DNA of 11,610 nt from Bordetella parapertussis (GTDB lineage: Bacteria; Pseudomonadota; Gammaproteobacteria; Burkholderiales; Burkholderiaceae_C): the NCBI GenBank assembly GCA_945878355.1, contig CAMCTC010000136.1:1-11610 (forward strand), in the 5' to 3' direction. How positions within the stretch are numbered: position 1 is the first letter of the stretch; every line of letters begins with the position of its first letter. Positions 1 to 6,786 of this stretch are shown piece after piece. A program made the translations under genes and the position numbers. The notes beneath the pieces were generated by a model, which did not search any database, was not told the origin of the DNA, and saw only the letters and a list, made by a program, of their open reading frames with translations.

Positions 1-597
1 GCTTTGCGTCGGCGCTTTGCCGCGCCCCCGGACTGGACCCCTGAGATCCAAGGCGACGCCAGCCGTTTCGGCCAACGCCCGCCGACTGCCGCGTCGGTGC
101 TGGTGCCGCTGGTGATGCGCGATGACGGTTTGCGGGTCTTGCTGACCCAACGTACCGCGCACTTGCGCAGCCATGCCGGCCAGGTCAGTTTCCCCGGCGG
201 CCGTGCCGAGCCCAAGGATGCCGATGCCGTGGCCACTGCGCTGCGCGAAACCGAAGAAGAAGTCGGGTTGAACCGATCCCATATCGAGGTCATCGGTTGC
301 ATGCCGATCTACGCCACTGGCTCGGGCTACCTGATCACGCCGGTGGTGGGTTTGGTGGAACCGGGTTTCACGCTGACGATCGACGCCTTCGAGGTGGCCG
401 AGGCTTTCGAGGTGCCGTTGCATTTCCTGATGACGCCGGCGCACCACCGCCGTCACAGCGCCGAGTTTGAGGGCGAACGGCGCCAATACCTGTCGATGCC
501 CTGGCAGGGTGACAACCCGCAAGCGCCGCCGTACTTCATTTGGGGCGCCACCGCAGCGATGCTGCGCAACCTCTACAGCTTCCTGGCGCAGGGTTGA
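1..597 (+). CDS. CoA pyrophosphatase-type Nudix hydrolase (5' partial)
   Basis: Predicted cytoplasmic Nudix hydrolase of the NudL/YeaB CoA-pyrophosphatase group, which cleaves CoA or acyl-CoA to 3',5'-ADP plus 4'-phosphopantetheine. Seen, counting residues from the in-frame TTG at base 4: the subgroup signature LLTQRTAHLRSHAGQVSFPGG region at about residues 46-66, running into the Nudix box, which ends RETEEEVGL (81-89); the glutamates at 85-86 should bind Mg2+. As in E. coli NudL, the box is about one residue longer than the textbook spacing. The frame is open to the left edge (a codon at 1-3 precedes the TTG), there is no Shine-Dalgarno sequence, and the family usually has a longer N-terminus, so the true start most likely lies outside the window. 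It ends 28 bases before the CobD-like gene on the same strand. The subfamily call is firm; actual substrate use is known only from the family. Confidence 0.9.
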   Translation, partial: ALRRRFAAPPDWTPEIQGDASRFGQRPPTAASVLVPLVMRDDGLRVLLTQRTAHLRSHAGQVSFPGGRAEPKDADAVATALRETEEEVGLNRSHIEVIGCMPIYATGSGYLITPVVGLVEPGFTLTIDAFEVAEAFEVPLHFLMTPAHHRRHSAEFEGERRQYLSMPWQGDNPQAPPYFIWGATAAMLRNLYSFLAQG

Positions 598-611
598 TGC
601 TTGCCGCTCGG

Positions 612-617
612 TATGAT
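612..617 (+). promoter_or_regulatory. possible -10 box just before the CobD-like start
   Basis: TATGAT matches five of six positions of the sigma-70 -10 consensus and ends eight bases before the ATG at 626. No convincing -35 hexamer lies 16-18 bases upstream and no Shine-Dalgarno sequence precedes the ATG. If used, transcription would start at or next to the start codon and give a near-leaderless mRNA. Inferred from sequence only. Confidence 0.3.
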
Positions 618-625
618 GCACAGCG

Positions 626-1612
626 ATGAGTGTCTTCGCCGTCCTGTTTGCCCTGATCATCGAGCAGTTCAAGCCGCTGCCGCGTGACAACTGGGTGCAC
701 CACACCCTGGTGTCCTGGGTCGATTGGACCGGGCGCAACTTCGACGCCGGCCGAGAGCGTCATGCCTGGGTGGTTTGGGGCGTGTCAGTGCTGGCACCTG
801 GCCTGCTGTTGACGGCGGCCTATCTGGCGGTGCACCACTGGAGCGTGCTGCTGGCGTTGTTGTTCAATGTCGGTGTGCTCTACCTGACGCTGGGTTTTCG
901 CCAGTTCAGCCACTACTACACCGACATTCGCGATGCCCTCGAGCGAGGCGACGAGATCGAGGCGCGCCGCATGTTGGCCGAATGGCGCCATCTGGACGCC
1001 AGCGAGTTGCCGCGAACAGAGCTGCTGCGCCATGTGATCGAGCATTCACTGCTGGCCGCGCATCGCCATGTCTTTGGTGTCTTTTTCTGGTTTGTGCTGC
1101 TGTGCTCGCTGGGCCTGGGCCCGCTGGGCGCGGTGCTCTACCGCATGGCCGAATTCGCCAATCGTTACTGGAGCTTTCCAGGCAAGTCGCTGGGCGTGCC
1201 CGCCAACGAGCGGCTGATGGCGGTGTCACAGCGCTTGTTCGAGTTGATCGACCATCTGCCCTCGCGCCTGACGGCATTCGGCTTCGCAGTGGTCGGCAAT
1301 TTCGAGGAGGCCATCAACGCCTGGCGGCGCGACGCCTCGCTGTGGAAGTACAGCAACGAGGGCGTGATCCTGGCCTCTGCAGCCGGCGCGGTGGGGGTTC
1401 AACTCGGCGGTGGCGCCGCGCCTGGCGTGACGCCTGACCGCAGCCGCAGCTTCGAGGCCGGGCCGACCGAGGATGTTGCGGCCGAAGGCTCGACCGGCGG
1501 CGACCCGCCCCAGATGGGCCATCTGCGCAGTGTGGTCGGACTGGTGTGGCGCTCGGTGGTGCTGTGGATGCTGTTGGTGGCCTTGCTGACACTGGCCAAC
1601 CTGATCGGTTGA
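626..1612 (+). CDS. CobD/CbiB-like integral membrane protein
   Basis: Membrane protein of 328 residues resembling the CobD/CbiB (adenosylcobinamide-phosphate synthase) and AmpE superfamily. Seen: hydrophobic segments at about residues 3-13, 47-70, 72-92, 149-172 and 303-327, and a C-terminal stretch NEGVILASAAGAVGVQLGGG (244-263) that resembles the AAMAGALGVQLGG region of CbiB. A charged helical part (100-145) sits between the membrane blocks. Residues 264-300 form a low-complexity Gly/Pro/Glu-rich loop. True CobD/CbiB attaches aminopropanol to cobyric acid in cobalamin synthesis, but no other cobalamin gene is in the window, so this function should not be assumed; in Burkholderiales such orphans sit beside rsgA and their role is unclear to me. 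ATG 626 was chosen because it opens the first hydrophobic segment. The gene converges on rsgA with only 11 bases between the stops. Confidence 0.8.
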   Translation: MSVFAVLFALIIEQFKPLPRDNWVHHTLVSWVDWTGRNFDAGRERHAWVVWGVSVLAPGLLLTAAYLAVHHWSVLLALLFNVGVLYLTLGFRQFSHYYTDIRDALERGDEIEARRMLAEWRHLDASELPRTELLRHVIEHSLLAAHRHVFGVFFWFVLLCSLGLGPLGAVLYRMAEFANRYWSFPGKSLGVPANERLMAVSQRLFELIDHLPSRLTAFGFAVVGNFEEAINAWRRDASLWKYSNEGVILASAAGAVGVQLGGGAAPGVTPDRSRSFEAGPTEDVAAEGSTGGDPPQMGHLRSVVGLVWRSVVLWMLLVALLTLANLIG

Positions 1613-1623
1613 GCTCTCCAGCC

Positions 1624-2562
1624 TCACCACTTCGTGCTGGACAGCTCGGCGTGCAACTCGTTGTAGATGCGGTATCTCGAGGGGCTGATCTCGTGACGCG
1701 CCAGCGCTTCGCGAACGCCACAACCAGGCTCGTGCAGGTGGCTGCAGTTGTAGAAGCGGCAATGCTCTGCGTGCTGGCGGATGTCGGTCATCAGCCTGGC
1801 CAGGTCGGTGGCCTGCAGCTGGCGCAGGCCGAATTCCTGGAATCCCGGTGAGTCGATCAGCGCGCTGTGGCGTGCGTCGTCCATCCAATACCAGTTGGTG
1901 CTGGTGGTGGTGTGGCGGCCGGCGTTGAGCGCGATCGAGATCTCGCCGACCTGGGCCGCCGCGGCGGGCACCATCAGGTTGATCAAGGTGCTCTTGCCCA
2001 TGCCGCTGGGCCCGAGCACCAGCGTGGCGCGGCCGGCCAACAGCGGGGTCAGCAGCGCGCGGGCTTCGTCGGGACGCGATTTCAGTGACAGCTCGAGCAC
2101 CGAGATGCCGATCGCGCGGTAAGGGGCCAGACGCTCGTGCGCCGCGGCCAGCGTTGGCAGGTCGGTCTTGTTGAGGATGATCTGGGTTGAGATCCCCGCG
2201 TGCTCGGCGGCGATCAGTGCGCGCGCGAGCTGGGTCTCGGCATACATCGGCTCGACAGCGACCAGCACCAGCAACTGGTCGATGTTGGCGGCGAAGGACT
2301 TGGTCTTCCACTCGTCCTGGCGGAACAACAGGTTGCGCCGCTCGGCCACCTTGTCGATCACGCCGGCATCGCCGGCGATCTGCCAGTGCACCCGGTCGCC
2401 GACCACGCAGTCGCTCTTCTTGCCGCGGGTGTGGCACAGCACGCGTCGACCCTCGGCGGTTTCGACCATGCACTGCCTGCCGTGGGTGGCGACGACTCGG
2501 CCGTTGCCAGCCAGGTCGTCGACATGGCTGTCGACGCGCTCGGTGCCTTGCGGTCCAGTCAT
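1624..2562 (-). CDS. rsgA: Ribosome small-subunit biogenesis GTPase RsgA
   Basis: Circularly permuted GTPase (YjeQ/YloQ family, 312 residues) that acts in late 30S subunit maturation and whose GTPase activity is stimulated by the 30S subunit. Seen, in the permuted order G4-G1-G3: N-terminal OB-fold region (about 17-100), NKTD at 131-134, P-loop GPSGMGKST at 184-192, the switch-like GRHTTT at 215-220, DSPG at 237-240, then the C-terminal zinc motif C268-x4-C273-x-H275-x5-C281. Every key residue is present. The start is the ATG at 2562, whose first bases overlap the stop of the upstream M48 gene as ATGA; a longer open frame upstream to 2718 only reads through the protease gene in another frame. 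The overlap suggests translational coupling to the protease. In E. coli rsgA is also a divergent neighbour of orn, so the context supports the call. Confidence 0.97.
   Translation of the reverse strand: MTGPQGTERVDSHVDDLAGNGRVVATHGRQCMVETAEGRRVLCHTRGKKSDCVVGDRVHWQIAGDAGVIDKVAERRNLLFRQDEWKTKSFAANIDQLLVLVAVEPMYAETQLARALIAAEHAGISTQIILNKTDLPTLAAAHERLAPYRAIGISVLELSLKSRPDEARALLTPLLAGRATLVLGPSGMGKSTLINLMVPAAAAQVGEISIALNAGRHTTTSTNWYWMDDARHSALIDSPGFQEFGLRQLQATDLARLMTDIRQHAEHCRFYNCSHLHEPGCGVREALARHEISPSRYRIYNELHAELSSTKW
2559..2562 (-). other. ATGA stop/start overlap, M48 to rsgA
   Basis: Read on the minus strand, bases 2562 to 2559 are ATGA: ATG starts rsgA and TGA ends the protease. Such 4-base overlaps commonly allow terminating ribosomes to re-initiate, so the two proteins are probably made from one mRNA. 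Confidence 0.85.
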
Positions 2563-3830
2563 GCCGGCTGGGTCTGCAGCGCCGCCAGTCGCTCGCTGGC
2601 TGGCGGGTGCGAGTAGTAGAAGCGCACATACAGCGGGTCGGGCGTCAGCGTCGCGGCGTTGTCCTGGTGCAGTTTGAGCAGCGCGCTGGCCAGGTCCGCG
2701 CCGCTGGCCTGGGCGCAAGCATAGGCGTCGGCCTGGAACTCGTGCTTGCGCGAGAGCTGGGCCAGCAGCGGCGAGGCGAAGAAGCCGAACACGGGCACCG
2801 CCGTCATGAACAGCAGCAACGCCAGCGCGTCGTTGGGCGCACCCAGGTTCGGCGCCACGCCCAGCCCGACATAAAAGCCTGGCTGGCCGGCCAGCCAGCC
2901 CAGCAGCGCCAGCGCTGCCAGGCTCAGGCCGAACATCATCACCAGGCGCTGGGTCACGTGCTTGTGCTTGAAGTGGCCGAGTTCATGCGCGAGCACCGCC
3001 TCGACCTCGGCTGCCGACAGCTTGGCCAGCAAGGTGTCGAAGAACACCACGCGCTTGGCAGCGCCCAGACCTGTGAAATAAGCGTTGCCATGGGCTGAGC
3101 GCCGGCTGCCGTCCATCACGAACAAGCCCTTGGCGGCAAAACCACAGCGCTGCATCAGCGCCTGCACCCGGGTTTTCAGCGCCTCGTCGGCCAGCGGCTC
3201 GAACTTGTTGAACAGCGGCGCGATCACGGTCGGGTACAGCACCATCACCAGCAGGTTGAATCCGGCCCAGGTGCCCCAGGCCCAAAGCCACCACAGCGCG
3301 CCGGTCGCGCCCATGATCCACAGCACGGCAGCAGCCAGCGGCAGGCCGATCAAGGCCCCGATCAGCAAGCCTTTGAGCAGGTCGGCGATGTACAGGCGCG
3401 CCGTGTTGCGGTTGAAGCCGAACTGCTGCTCGATGCGGAAAGTGCTGTAGATCTCGAACGGCAGGTCGATCGCACCACCGATCAAGGCAAAGGCGCTGAG
3501 CAGCGCGAGTTGGTAGGCCATCGCGCCAAAGCGTGGTTCCACCGCGTCGCGCAGCAGGTTGTTCAGAACATCGAACCCGCCCAGCAGCGTCCAGCCCAGC
3601 AACACCCCATGGCCTACCGCCATCACCAGCAGCCCGAAGCGGCCTTTGGCCAGCGTGTAGTCGGCCGCGCGCTGATGGTCGGCCAGGCTGACCTGGCCTG
3701 CGAAAGGCAGAGGTACGGCGGCGCGGTGTGCCGCGACATGGCGCATCTGGCGCGTGGCGAGCCACAGTTTGACGGCCAAGGAGGCCACCAGCGCGGTGGC
3801 AAAGAGCAGGGTGAACGGGGTGGGCGACAT
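2559..3830 (-). CDS. M48 family (Ste24/CAAX-type) membrane zinc metalloprotease
   Basis: Integral inner-membrane zinc endopeptidase of 423 residues with the layout of the Ste24 type: an N-terminal multi-helix M48_N domain (about 1-205) then the catalytic domain. Seen: hydrophobic segments at about 6-25, 64-84, 103-121, 152-173, 178-200, 297-315 and 335-357; zinc-binding HELGH at 282-286 (H282, E283, H286); the third ligand E364 in EFQAD (364-368); the conserved [12 protein letters not shown] (245-256) and SHPPASERL (407-415). In eukaryotes this family cleaves prenylated proteins; bacterial members are thought to act in membrane protein quality control, and the substrate here cannot be read from sequence. 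ATG 3830 begins directly before the first membrane helix; an upstream extension would run into orn and is not credible. The gene is divergent from orn (73-base gap) and overlaps rsgA by four bases. Confidence 0.93.
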   Translation of the reverse strand: MSPTPFTLLFATALVASLAVKLWLATRQMRHVAAHRAAVPLPFAGQVSLADHQRAADYTLAKGRFGLLVMAVGHGVLLGWTLLGGFDVLNNLLRDAVEPRFGAMAYQLALLSAFALIGGAIDLPFEIYSTFRIEQQFGFNRNTARLYIADLLKGLLIGALIGLPLAAAVLWIMGATGALWWLWAWGTWAGFNLLVMVLYPTVIAPLFNKFEPLADEALKTRVQALMQRCGFAAKGLFVMDGSRRSAHGNAYFTGLGAAKRVVFFDTLLAKLSAAEVEAVLAHELGHFKHKHVTQRLVMMFGLSLAALALLGWLAGQPGFYVGLGVAPNLGAPNDALALLLFMTAVPVFGFFASPLLAQLSRKHEFQADAYACAQASGADLASALLKLHQDNAATLTPDPLYVRFYYSHPPASERLAALQTQPA

Positions 3831-3837
3831 GGGGCGA

Positions 3838-3843
3838 AGTGTA
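3838..3843 (-). promoter_or_regulatory. possible -10 box just before the M48 protease start
   Basis: On the minus strand TACACT (four of six to TATAAT) lies seven bases upstream of the ATG at 3830. No Shine-Dalgarno sequence and no clear -35 hexamer are visible. It would give a near-leaderless protease-rsgA transcript. Weak, single-site evidence. Confidence 0.27.
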
Positions 3844-3891
3844 GGCGGGCAGCGCGCTGGCTGTGCAGGGCCGGCATCGTTCAGCCGCTGC

Positions 3892-3897
3892 GACAAT
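3892..3897 (+). promoter_or_regulatory. possible -10 box just before the orn start
   Basis: GACAAT (four of six to TATAAT, with the key A2 and T6) lies six bases before the orn ATG at 3904. There is no Shine-Dalgarno sequence in the gap and no good -35 hexamer. Same arrangement as at the M48 and CobD-like starts. Confidence 0.27.
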
Positions 3898-3903
3898 CCG
3901 GGC

Positions 3904-4476
3904 ATGAGCAGTTCAGACAACATCCCCCACCTGCCGATCAGCGAGAACAACCTGGTCTGGGTCGATCTCGAGATGACCGGCCTGTCGCCGTTCACCGACC
4001 GCATCATCGAGATCGCGGTGGTCGTGACCGATGCTCATCTGACGCTGCGTGTCGAAGGCCCGGTGTTGGCGATCCACCAGAGCGACGCGGTGCTCGATGG
4101 CATGGATAAATGGAACAAGGGCACGCACGGCAAGAGCGGGCTGATCGACCGCGTTCGCGCGTCCAGCATCGACGAAGCTGCAGCGCAAGCCCAGGTGCTT
4201 GATTGGCTCAAGGCCTTTGTGCCCAAGTTCAAGAGCCCGATGTGCGGCAATTCGATTTGTCAGGACCGTCGTTTTCTGGCCAAGGACATGGCCTTGCTGG
4301 AAGCCTACTTCCATTACCGCAACCTCGATGTCAGCACGCTCAAGGAGTTGGCCAGGCGCTGGAAGCCGGCGGTGCTCGAAGGCTTCAAGAAAGCGCAGGC
4401 CCACACCGCGTTGGCCGACATCCATGAGTCGATCGATGAATTGATCCACTACCGTCAGCATTTTCTGGCGCTCTGA
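3904..4476 (+). CDS. orn: Oligoribonuclease (DEDDh 3'-5' exonuclease)
   Basis: Orn of 190 residues (E. coli Orn is 181), the cytoplasmic nanoRNase that degrades 2-5 nt RNAs and the linear dinucleotide pGpG left by c-di-GMP breakdown; essential in several proteobacteria. Seen: all five DEDDh catalytic residues, D21 and E23 in VDLEMTGL, D121 in CQDRRF, H167 and D172 in HTALADI, with the same H-to-D spacing of five as in E. coli. The conserved [14 protein letters not shown] stretch is at 67-80. ATG 3904 is chosen because the upstream in-frame extension would overlap the divergent protease start. It is divergent from M48-rsgA and followed 65 bases later by the GT2 gene on the same strand, so it may share a transcript with that module, although no terminator or promoter is obvious in the 65 bases. 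Confidence 0.97.
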   Translation: MSSSDNIPHLPISENNLVWVDLEMTGLSPFTDRIIEIAVVVTDAHLTLRVEGPVLAIHQSDAVLDGMDKWNKGTHGKSGLIDRVRASSIDEAAAQAQVLDWLKAFVPKFKSPMCGNSICQDRRFLAKDMALLEAYFHYRNLDVSTLKELARRWKPAVLEGFKKAQAHTALADIHESIDELIHYRQHFLAL

Positions 4477-4541
4477 CCGGGTCTTGCAGGCCGGCCCGAG
4501 AGCACTGTTCGCCGCTGCCAACCTGCCACCGAAAGTTGCCG

Positions 4542-5540
4542 ATGGTTTTTGCCGCCCCCGCCGCCACCGCTTTGCGCCGCGCCCAGCCCTCGATCAGCTG
4601 CGTGGTGCCGGCCTATAACGAGGCCGCCAACCTGGGGCTGTTGCTGGAGTCATTGACGGCGGTGCTGGTGGGTCTGACGCCACGCTGGGAGGTGATCGTT
4701 GTCGACGACGGCAGCACCGATGCAACGCCGCTGGCCGTGCTGCCCTGGCTGAAGCGGCCTGGCCTGCGCTACCTGCGCCTGTCGCGCAACTTCGGCAAGG
4801 AAGCCGCGCTGACCGCTGGCATCGACCATGCGCAGGGCGAGGTGGTGGTGTTGATCGACGCTGACCTGCAGCACCCGCCGGCGATGATCGGCGCGATGGT
4901 CCAGGCCTGGCGCGGCGGCGCCGACATGGTGTGCACTGCCCGTGCTTCGCGATCCGACGAATCATGGCGCAAACGCCTGGGCACCTGGGTTTTCTACCGC
5001 CTGGTCAACAGCGGATCGGCGACGCCGATTCCGGTCGATGCGGGCGATTTCAGGCTGATGGACCGGCAGGTGGTCGACGCACTGAAGATGCTGCCCGAGC
5101 GCAACCGCTTCATGAAAGGGCTTTACGCCTGGGTCGGTTTTCGCACCGAGGTCCTGCCGTACACGCCGGCGCCGCGTCACGCGGGCCAAAGCAGCTTTTC
5201 GATGAAGCGCCTGTCCAGCTTGGCATTCACCGGTGTGACCGCTTTCACCAACGCGCCGCTGCGGCTTTGGAGCGCGCTGGGCGGTGTCGTCGCGTTGGCC
5301 TCGCTGGGTTTTGCGGTCTGGATCGTGATCTCGGACTTTGTCTTTGGCAACGACGTGCCGGGCTGGGCCACGCTGGCCACTGGCCTGGCGTTTTCAATCG
5401 GCGTGCAACTGCTGTCGGTGGGCATCCTGGGCGAGTACATCGGTCGCATCTTCGACGAGGTCAAGCAGCGACCCGTCTACATCATTGGCCAGGCGCTGGG
5501 GCAGGGCGCCTTGGACGGGCCAGCCGCGCAAGATGCCTGA
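4542..5540 (+). CDS. GT2 polyprenyl-phosphate glycosyltransferase (GtrB/ArnC/LgmA-like)
   Basis: Membrane-anchored family-2 glycosyltransferase, 332 residues, expected to move a sugar from a UDP-sugar onto undecaprenyl phosphate at the inner face of the cytoplasmic membrane. Seen: GT-A start SCVVPAYNEAANL (19-31), VDDGSTD (54-60), SRNFGKEAAL (81-90), metal-binding DADLQHP (106-112), GDFRLMDR (168-175), ERNRFMKGL (187-195 region), then two C-terminal membrane helices (about 240-266 and 276-300) as in GtrB and ArnC. The neighbours (deacetylase, GtrA, ArnT-like transferase) match the Bordetella Lgm and Francisella Flm/NaxD lipid A modification sets, so the sugar is plausibly an N-acetylhexosamine; this is inference. 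The start is ATG 4542; a TTG two codons upstream (4536) is an alternative. No Shine-Dalgarno sequence is visible. The 3' end overlaps the deacetylase gene by eight bases, implying coupled translation. Confidence 0.92.
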   Translation: MVFAAPAATALRRAQPSISCVVPAYNEAANLGLLLESLTAVLVGLTPRWEVIVVDDGSTDATPLAVLPWLKRPGLRYLRLSRNFGKEAALTAGIDHAQGEVVVLIDADLQHPPAMIGAMVQAWRGGADMVCTARASRSDESWRKRLGTWVFYRLVNSGSATPIPVDAGDFRLMDRQVVDALKMLPERNRFMKGLYAWVGFRTEVLPYTPAPRHAGQSSFSMKRLSSLAFTGVTAFTNAPLRLWSALGGVVALASLGFAVWIVISDFVFGNDVPGWATLATGLAFSIGVQLLSVGILGEYIGRIFDEVKQRPVYIIGQALGQGALDGPAAQDA

Positions 5541-6354
5541 GCCCGCTCGGCTGCTGCTGTGCGCCGACGACTATGGCCTGAGCCCTGGCGTTGACGCGGC
5601 GATCACCGGCCTGGTGCGTGCTGGGCGGCTGGGGGCTTTTTCGTGCTTGAGCAACGGCCCGGCTTGGTTTGAGGACGCCGGGGCGGTTGCGGACCTGCGC
5701 GCCCAGGCCCAGGCCGGGTTGCACTTCAACCTGACCGAAGGCCGGCCGCTGAGCCCATCGCTCGCAGCACTGTGGCCGAGTCTGCCCAGCTTGCCGCGTC
5801 TGTTGCTGGCCGCGCACCTGGGCCGGCTGCCGCTGGCCGCGCTGGCCGATGAACTGGCGGCGCAGGTCCAGGCCTTCGAGGACGGCAGCGGTTGCAGGCC
5901 CGACTTTGTCGATGGCCACCAACATGTCCACCACCTGCCCGGCGTGCGAGGCTTGCTGCTCGACTGGTTGCAGCGCCAGCCCTGTGCCGTCCCGGTGCGC
6001 AGCACTGCGCCCTTGGCCGGGCCGGGCTTTAACTTCAAGCGCTGGGTGATCGAGCGCAGCGGCGGCCTGGCGCTGGCGCGCGCGCTGGCACAGCGCGGCC
6101 AGCCGCACAACGCCTTGTTGCTGGGCGCCTACGACTTCCAGGTCAGCGACTACCGTTCGCTGATGCAGGCCTGGCTGGCCCAGGTGCCGGCAGCCGGCGC
6201 GCTGTTGTTCTGTCATCCTGGGCAGGCCTGGATCGGCGACGCCACCGACCCGATCGCTGCGGCGCGCCAGCGCGAACTGGCTTACCTGGCTGGGGCGGAT
6301 TTCCCGCGTGACTTGATGGCGGCTGGCGTGGTGCTGGCGCCGGTCTGGCGCTGA
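5533..6354 (+). CDS. YdjC/ChbG/HpnK-family carbohydrate deacetylase (NaxD/LgmC-like)
   Basis: Metal-dependent N-deacetylase of the YdjC superfamily, 273 residues, no signal peptide, so it should act on the cytoplasmic side. Seen: the metal and catalytic set ADDYG (11-15, D12/D13), GLHFNLTEG (62-70, H64), DGHQHVHHLPG (127-137) and FCHPG (226-230, H228). Family knowledge: ChbG deacetylates chitooligosaccharides, HpnK acts in hopanoid gene clusters, and Francisella NaxD removes the acetyl group from undecaprenyl-phosphate-N-acetylgalactosamine before lipid A modification. Position directly behind a polyprenyl-phosphate GT2 (8-base overlap), and next to GtrA and ArnT-like genes, favours the NaxD/LgmC role. 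No hopanoid cyclase or hpn gene is in view, which argues against HpnK. ATG 5533 is the natural start because it opens the family's first beta strand. Its stop converges on the gtrA-type gene with a 35-base gap and no clear terminator. Confidence 0.9.
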   Translation: MPEPARLLLCADDYGLSPGVDAAITGLVRAGRLGAFSCLSNGPAWFEDAGAVADLRAQAQAGLHFNLTEGRPLSPSLAALWPSLPSLPRLLLAAHLGRLPLAALADELAAQVQAFEDGSGCRPDFVDGHQHVHHLPGVRGLLLDWLQRQPCAVPVRSTAPLAGPGFNFKRWVIERSGGLALARALAQRGQPHNALLLGAYDFQVSDYRSLMQAWLAQVPAAGALLFCHPGQAWIGDATDPIAAARQRELAYLAGADFPRDLMAAGVVLAPVWR

Positions 6355-6389
6355 ACGACCAAGATGCTTGACCTGCCCGCCCGGCGATG

Positions 6390-6779
6390 TCAGCCAAACG
6401 CCCAGCGGCGGTTGATGGCGTAGGTCAACACCAGCGCCAGCAGCGTCGCGCAGGCTTGGGCAAACAAGTAGTGCAGGCCGACCCGGGTGCCCGCAGCCAC
6501 CACCGCCATGCTGGTGACGCCACCCAGCAACGCGGTGAGCTGAAATCGCCACCATGCCGCCAGCCAGGCGCCGCGATGACCGAAGGTCAGCCAGCGGTTG
6601 CCGACAAAACCCAGCTGCGCGCCCAGCGCAGCGCCCGCGCCTGCTGCCAGCGGCGCAGGCCAATGCCCCAGCTCGACCAGCAGCGCCAGCAGTGCGTAAT
6701 GCGCCATAGTGGACACCGCGCCGACGGCGAGGTACCGCAGCCAAGCCGGCACCTGCAACGCCAGCGGCGCGCTGTTCAT
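6390..6779 (-). CDS. GtrA-family small membrane protein (putative polyprenyl-P-sugar flippase)
   Basis: GtrA-like protein of 129 residues with four predicted membrane helices (about 13-35, 42-62, 78-98, 103-122). Seen: family marks RYLAVGAVSTMAHY near the first helix (15-28), NRWLTFGH (61-68) after the second and NRRWAFG at the very C-terminus (123-129); the paired NRxxxF motifs are typical. GtrA proteins are thought to flip undecaprenyl-phosphate-linked sugars to the periplasmic face, supplying a GT-C transferase. The gene starts seven bases after the stop of the ArnT-like gene, so the two are almost surely co-transcribed, placing flippase and user of the lipid-linked sugar together. No Shine-Dalgarno sequence is evident. 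In the Bordetella Lgm set I recall, this corresponds to LgmD; assignment of the flipping role rests on family knowledge. Confidence 0.9.
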   Translation of the reverse strand: MNSAPLALQVPAWLRYLAVGAVSTMAHYALLALLVELGHWPAPLAAGAGAALGAQLGFVGNRWLTFGHRGAWLAAWWRFQLTALLGGVTSMAVVAAGTRVGLHYLFAQACATLLALVLTYAINRRWAFG

Positions 6780-6786
6780 GGCTTGC

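Noticed and set aside
1226..2629. 467-residue minus-strand open frame across the CobD-like 3' end and rsgA
   Set aside because: It lies antisense to the CobD-like gene and in another frame of rsgA, is Arg/Pro-rich as expected for GC-rich shadow frames, and shows no family motif.
2187..3098. 303-residue plus-strand open frame opposite rsgA and M48
   Set aside because: Arg/Gln-rich shadow frame without motifs, opposite two well supported genes.
3831..4007. 59-residue N-terminal extension of the M48 protease
   Set aside because: It would overlap the first 100 bases of orn on the other strand; the ATG at 3830 sits exactly before the first membrane helix.
4477..4541. Terminator hairpin between orn and the GT2 gene (CGGG ... 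CCCG)
   Set aside because: Only four paired bases around a long loop and no T-run; read-through from orn cannot be excluded but a terminator is not supported.
5533..6354. HpnK role in hopanoid synthesis for the YdjC-family gene
   Set aside because: No hpn or squalene-hopene cyclase gene is present, while a GT2, GtrA and ArnT-like set is; the NaxD/LgmC role fits better.
5482..6744. 420-residue minus-strand open frame opposite the deacetylase and into gtrA
   Set aside because: Antisense to a gene with intact catalytic motifs and out of frame with gtrA; no recognisable domain.
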